64,000 nucleotides of DNA from Lytechinus pictus (taxonomy: Eukaryota; Echinodermata; Echinoidea; Temnopleuroida; Toxopneustidae): the NCBI RefSeq assembly GCF_037042905.1, contig NC_087257.1, positions 19,488,001 to 19,552,000 of the forward strand, in the 5' to 3' direction. Position numbers and translations under genes: made by a program. Of this stretch, positions 61,121 to 64,000 are shown piece after piece (the first letter of the stretch is position 1; the number at the start of each line of letters is the position of its first letter). Under the pieces are notes generated by a model. That model made no database searches. It worked only from the letters and a program-made list of their open reading frames with translations, and was not told the origin of the DNA.

Positions 61121-63743
61121 CTGAAGAAAAATAAAATGAATGATGTATATCAGAGATTATGAAAGAGAATTGGCTAAAAATTGGCTACAAAGAACTAGGA
61201 GAAAACAAGATTTCTTGTTTGATGTTCACTCAATCGTAAGATTTTGCACACTGTGCTACCTGGGTGAAATTTCCAAGCAGTCCAGACAAAAAAATTGTCG
61301 TCGAATAAACTTTTGTTTTTCGTCTTTTATTTAACTTCACAACTTTATAGCTTGTTCAGATGTGGCTGGTTACTGCGATATCCATTCACACCTTTCACAA
61401 GTTTTTCAATTATCTTTATGATCTCTCGGCAGCCTTTCAACGATATCCAAAAAAAATGAGAGACTCTCGAAAGAGCCTGGAAAGGCAAAGTAAAACCTTT
61501 GGCAGTTTGCTGAGAGACCGCCAAGAGATTCCAGAAAGAATACTACAGGACTTATTTTCCTGAATTACCGCTGTTTTGAACCATTTCAATTTTTTTGAAG
61601 ACCACAGAGACCAAGTAATATATAGACCGTTCCTGGATCGTAAAAGACCTTGGAGATCAGCAAAAGTTCAAAGACCACTGAAAGATCAACCCAGTTTTAG
61701 CCTTTCACCAGTTTTTCAGTTGTCTTGCTCTCTTGTACAATGGGGGTTTTAATAATTCCAAAGACAACTCATCCATCCCGTTTACAGGCAGGGGCTTGGG
61801 AGCGATTTTTGAAGAGATGCTAATTGGAGTGAAAACCTTTTTTTTTAGCATACCAACTGGATTTCCAGGGGTGCTGCCTATGGTGTATAACATACGCAGC
61901 ACCACCAGAGAATTCTTTTAGTTGCTTTAGCATCACAGGGCCATGTTCCCAGGACACATAATTAAACATACCTGCACGATTTAACGTTTGTTCGATGTTA
62001 TACAGCGTGTTTGTTATATCCCCTGCATTGTACGTCGTACCATCGTAACCTTGAAGAAAAGTAAAATTATATATTCAAAATTGTTATCAAAGCTTTAATA
62101 TAAGTGAAATGATATATTTACAGTGCGTCCCACAAAAAGGGAAACCCGTTTCCAGATACAGACTTCACAATTATTAAATACATTTTTACTATAAAATTTG
62201 ATACTCATGGTAAGAGTGGAATCTCATTTTTAATTTGAAATCAACAGCTTATCAAATCGTTCACGCATGGCAGATTACAAAAGATAAATACTGAGGCATA
62301 TAAAACGATTTGGGCAGAAACTCACGTGTGAATCTGAATCCTTTCTCATTTTAGGCGACAGTGAGAGAATCTTATATGATGTCGAATGAGCACGTTCGTC
62401 GTATGACGAACCAATCTTATACAATATTTCTGCGCAACCTGGTTTTGACCTTAAAATTTCAAACTCGTTTCGCTCAAAAATTATCAAAATGAATAGGAAC
62501 GATTGAATTGTATGATTATGTAAATTAAATATAATTCATTTGCCTTTGAAGAAAAAGACATGGGAGTCACGGTTTCCTTTTTTCTGGGACGCACTGTATA
62601 TTATATTGCAAAATTAATTTCAAAATGTAAGACAATCGCTTATTTGTAATGGCATCAGCTTATTACCCATACCGGTTTTGTTTTGAAATTTTAATATGTC
62701 ACCAAATATATCATTAAAACTACTCTTTCGGTACATATATATTTTTCTTGTAAACTTTCTTCTTTCTACTTTATTATATGAAATGATGAAAAGCGTTGTC
62801 AATACCTATTTCATATTTAATTGTTAATCGTTTAAAGAGCGCATGGTATTCTACATGCAAAATATCATTTGGAAATTGTTTATTAAATTTGTGAAAATAC
62901 GTACCATTTTCCAGAGTATTGACGAGATTTTCCAAGTCACTATTCAGTTCTGAGAGTACATACGATAGTCCATCATTTGACCCTGAGGGAAAATGATGAA
63001 ACAGCCGAGTTTAAAGTTAATTATTCTAGATAAATGCCATTGGCATTTGTGCTCACTCTGGTTGGACTGCATTGTACTTGTGCCTGATATGTTCTGATGT
63101 ATAGAATTATTATGTAAGTCGTTCATATAGTAAGTGTATCCATTTTGTCATCTTGTCTGTAGCTGTACTGTCACATATCATCCACGTCTCTCTCTCTCAC
63201 ACAAGCACACACACCCACTTGCACATACCATTCCTTCTATTCAATTGAGTCATTCTTGTCTTGGCCTATTTTTTTAAGTATATTGTCATAAGTACTCATG
63301 ATCTGATAATTTTGTCATTCCTTTAAATCTTCCATGGAAATGTTTGTAGAAAACTTTAAAGAGTATATTTTTTTATTTGTAATAGGTTTTTGTTGTTGTT
63401 GTTGTTGTTGTTGCTACCGCAGGGCCACACCAGTCTATTTGCATGGGGAAGGGAGCGGACAAGACGCTCTGAAACTTAAGATAACTTCTTGTTTTCTCTT
63501 GATGAAACCTTCGGATATTTTAGGCCTAACCCCGTTTCAAATAATCTTCCCCGCACTTCTGCCTCATGTCACTGCCCCCCCCCCCTCTGCTTGGTGCTTG
63601 TGCTATTGAAACCATACCTTGTTGTCCTGGACACAATGCTTCGTCTTCTCCTCCGAGGCAGTCATTATAATCATCGCATACAGCATACACAGAGATGCAG
63701 TTACCGACATAGCAACGGAACTGATAGTGCGGATCACAATCCT
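60555..63743 (-). CDS. LDL-receptor class A domain protein, 3' part of gene (four exons, 5' end outside window)
   Basis: Minus-strand exons in order are 63743-63618, 62982-62905, 62049-61972 and 61120-60555, all with GT..AG borders and joining in a single frame ending in TGA. The visible protein has an LDLa module (six Cys) and two 26-residue units, each from a 78-nt exon (NDGLSYVLSELNSDLENLVN and YDGTTYNAGDITNTLYNIEQ). A 188-residue C-terminus follows, with an acidic stretch (NDSDDDVDLNAIRDDD), a strongly basic helix (KLKERRTKRKEEEKEEKR) and a final basic helix ending RKRKILRKR. LDLa modules bind calcium and act outside the cell, so a secreted or surface protein is expected, but no membrane segment is visible. 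Several dibasic sites would permit processing. I do not recognise the family. Confidence 0.75.
61121..61971 (-). other. Intron between terminal exon and repeat-unit exon 2
   Basis: An 850-bp intron. Short open frames on both strands at 61705-61921 (for example VFTPISISSKIAPKPLPVNG) are suspicious of an old transposon, but I cannot assign them. Confidence 0.6.
61972..62049 (-). CDS. 78-nt repeat-unit exon 2
   Basis: Encodes the split Gly, then YDGTTYNAGDITNTLYNIEQ and TLNRA. It has the same length and phase as the exon at 62905-62982 and a similar DG...Y....I..L..IE.TL pattern, so the two probably arose by exon duplication. Confidence 0.75.
62121..62596. mobile_element. 476-bp Tc1/mariner-type MITE (copy 2) in an intron of the LDLa gene
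   Basis: The left end CAGTGCGTCCCACAAAAAGG and inverted right end CTGGGACGCACTG are flanked by TA (62119-62120, 62597-62598). It is the same family and orientation as 53562-54093, with a deletion of about 55 bp and many substitutions. Confidence 0.85.
62905..62982 (-). CDS. 78-nt repeat-unit exon 1
   Basis: Encodes the split Gly, then SNDGLSYVLSELNSDLENLV and NTLEN. The heptad-like Leu/Val spacing suggests a coiled coil. The exon is phase 1 at both ends, so it can be skipped or duplicated without changing frame. The acceptor is TTCCCTCAG. Confidence 0.75.
63396..63415. repeat. (GTT)n microsatellite
   Basis: A short TTG trinucleotide run inside an intron of the LDLa gene; it yields a poly-Cys frame that is not real. 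Confidence 0.85.
63618..63743 (-). CDS. Exon encoding one LDL-receptor class A module
   Basis: The 126-nt exon encodes DCDPHYQFRCYVGNCISVY followed by AVCDDYNDCLGGEDEALC. Six cysteines have LDLa spacing. The calcium loop is CDDYNDC..GEDE, where most family members have DCxDGSDE. The acceptor is a long T-run ending TTTTTTGCAG and the donor is CAAGGTATGG. A minus-strand ATG at 63918 with a hydrophobic stretch (MPTKILVILVIDLYMYV) could be part of an upstream signal-peptide exon, but no donor in the required phase is evident. Confidence 0.85.
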
Positions 63744-64000
63744 CTGCAAAAAACGATTTTTTTTTTTTTTTTGATACGTTGAATGAAAAAGGAAGTAACT
63801 CAATCTTTTGAACCATCGGGTATACGTGAAGAAAATATTGGCATGTGTCGACAAACAATACTTCTTTAACGTACATGTATAGATCAATGACAAGAATCAC
63901 AAGAATCTTAGTCGGCATGGTTACAAATGTGATCTCGTTAAAATGTAATCAGAAGGTAGTAAAATAATCATTTACTGCCAGTCAAGTTTTTCATATCATT
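63744..64000 (-). other. Intron or upstream part of the LDLa gene
   Basis: A T-run (63757-63773) next to the LDLa exon acceptor, then AT-rich sequence. It may contain a signal-peptide exon near 63860-63918, not confirmed. Confidence 0.4.

Noticed and set aside
61705-61921. Overlapping open frames on both strands with protein-like text
   Set aside because: They lie in an intron of the LDLa gene and match no family I can name; probably an old transposon fragment.
63526-63918. 130-codon minus frame read as one exon with a signal peptide
   Set aside because: The middle is a poly-T tract and splice acceptor, so only 63618-63743 is exon; the upstream hydrophobic start lacks a donor in the right phase.

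Overview
The window is animal nuclear DNA: intron-split genes with GT..AG borders, about 80-90% non-coding sequence, many microsatellites and many small inverted-repeat transposons. The repeat families (a SINE with a tRNA-like head, Tc1/mariner-type and hAT-type miniature elements, and long-TIR elements with arms resembling repeats common in sea urchin genomes) and the echinoderm-like proteins suggest a sea urchin or close relative. That placement is inference from pattern memory, not from a search.

Layout: bases 1-22,400 hold no gene I can support. They hold transposon remnants: a 990-bp TA-flanked element, a 315-bp hAT-type MITE with an 8-bp target duplication, a nested pair of inverted-repeat elements, and three copies of a palindromic family. 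Bases 22,470-29,284 (+) hold a complete four-exon rhodopsin-type GPCR of 391 residues, closest by recognisable motifs to the kisspeptin receptor (GPR54)/galanin/allatostatin-A group. Bases 29,300-39,800 are intergenic: a roughly 2.3-kb degenerate TAC/ACT trinucleotide tract, a repeat with ~163-bp sub-units carrying AGGTCA half-sites (interrupted by the second 990-bp element), and a 1,570-bp hAT-type element with a perfect 8-bp target duplication.

Bases 39,819-57,019 (+) hold the peroxisomal bifunctional enzyme EHHADH (enoyl-CoA hydratase / 3-hydroxyacyl-CoA dehydrogenase) in 17 coding exons, ending in the peroxisomal signal SKL. Three points stand out. Exon 8 is tandemly duplicated: two 88-nt copies of the same phase lie 70 bp apart, and including both would frameshift into a stop, as expected of mutually exclusive exons. 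An in-frame upstream ATG adds 27 basic, almost acid-free residues resembling a mitochondrial presequence. One base appears to be missing at the exon 2/intron 2 border.

Bases 60,555-63,743 (-) hold the 3' end of a gene encoding an LDL-receptor class A module, two 26-residue units on two 78-nt exons of equal phase, and a charged, coiled-coil-like C-terminus. Its 5' end lies beyond the window. I do not recognise the family.

The three genes have no obvious functional link. EHHADH carries out two central steps of peroxisomal beta-oxidation; the GPCR would be a neuropeptide receptor; the LDLa protein is probably secreted or on the cell surface.
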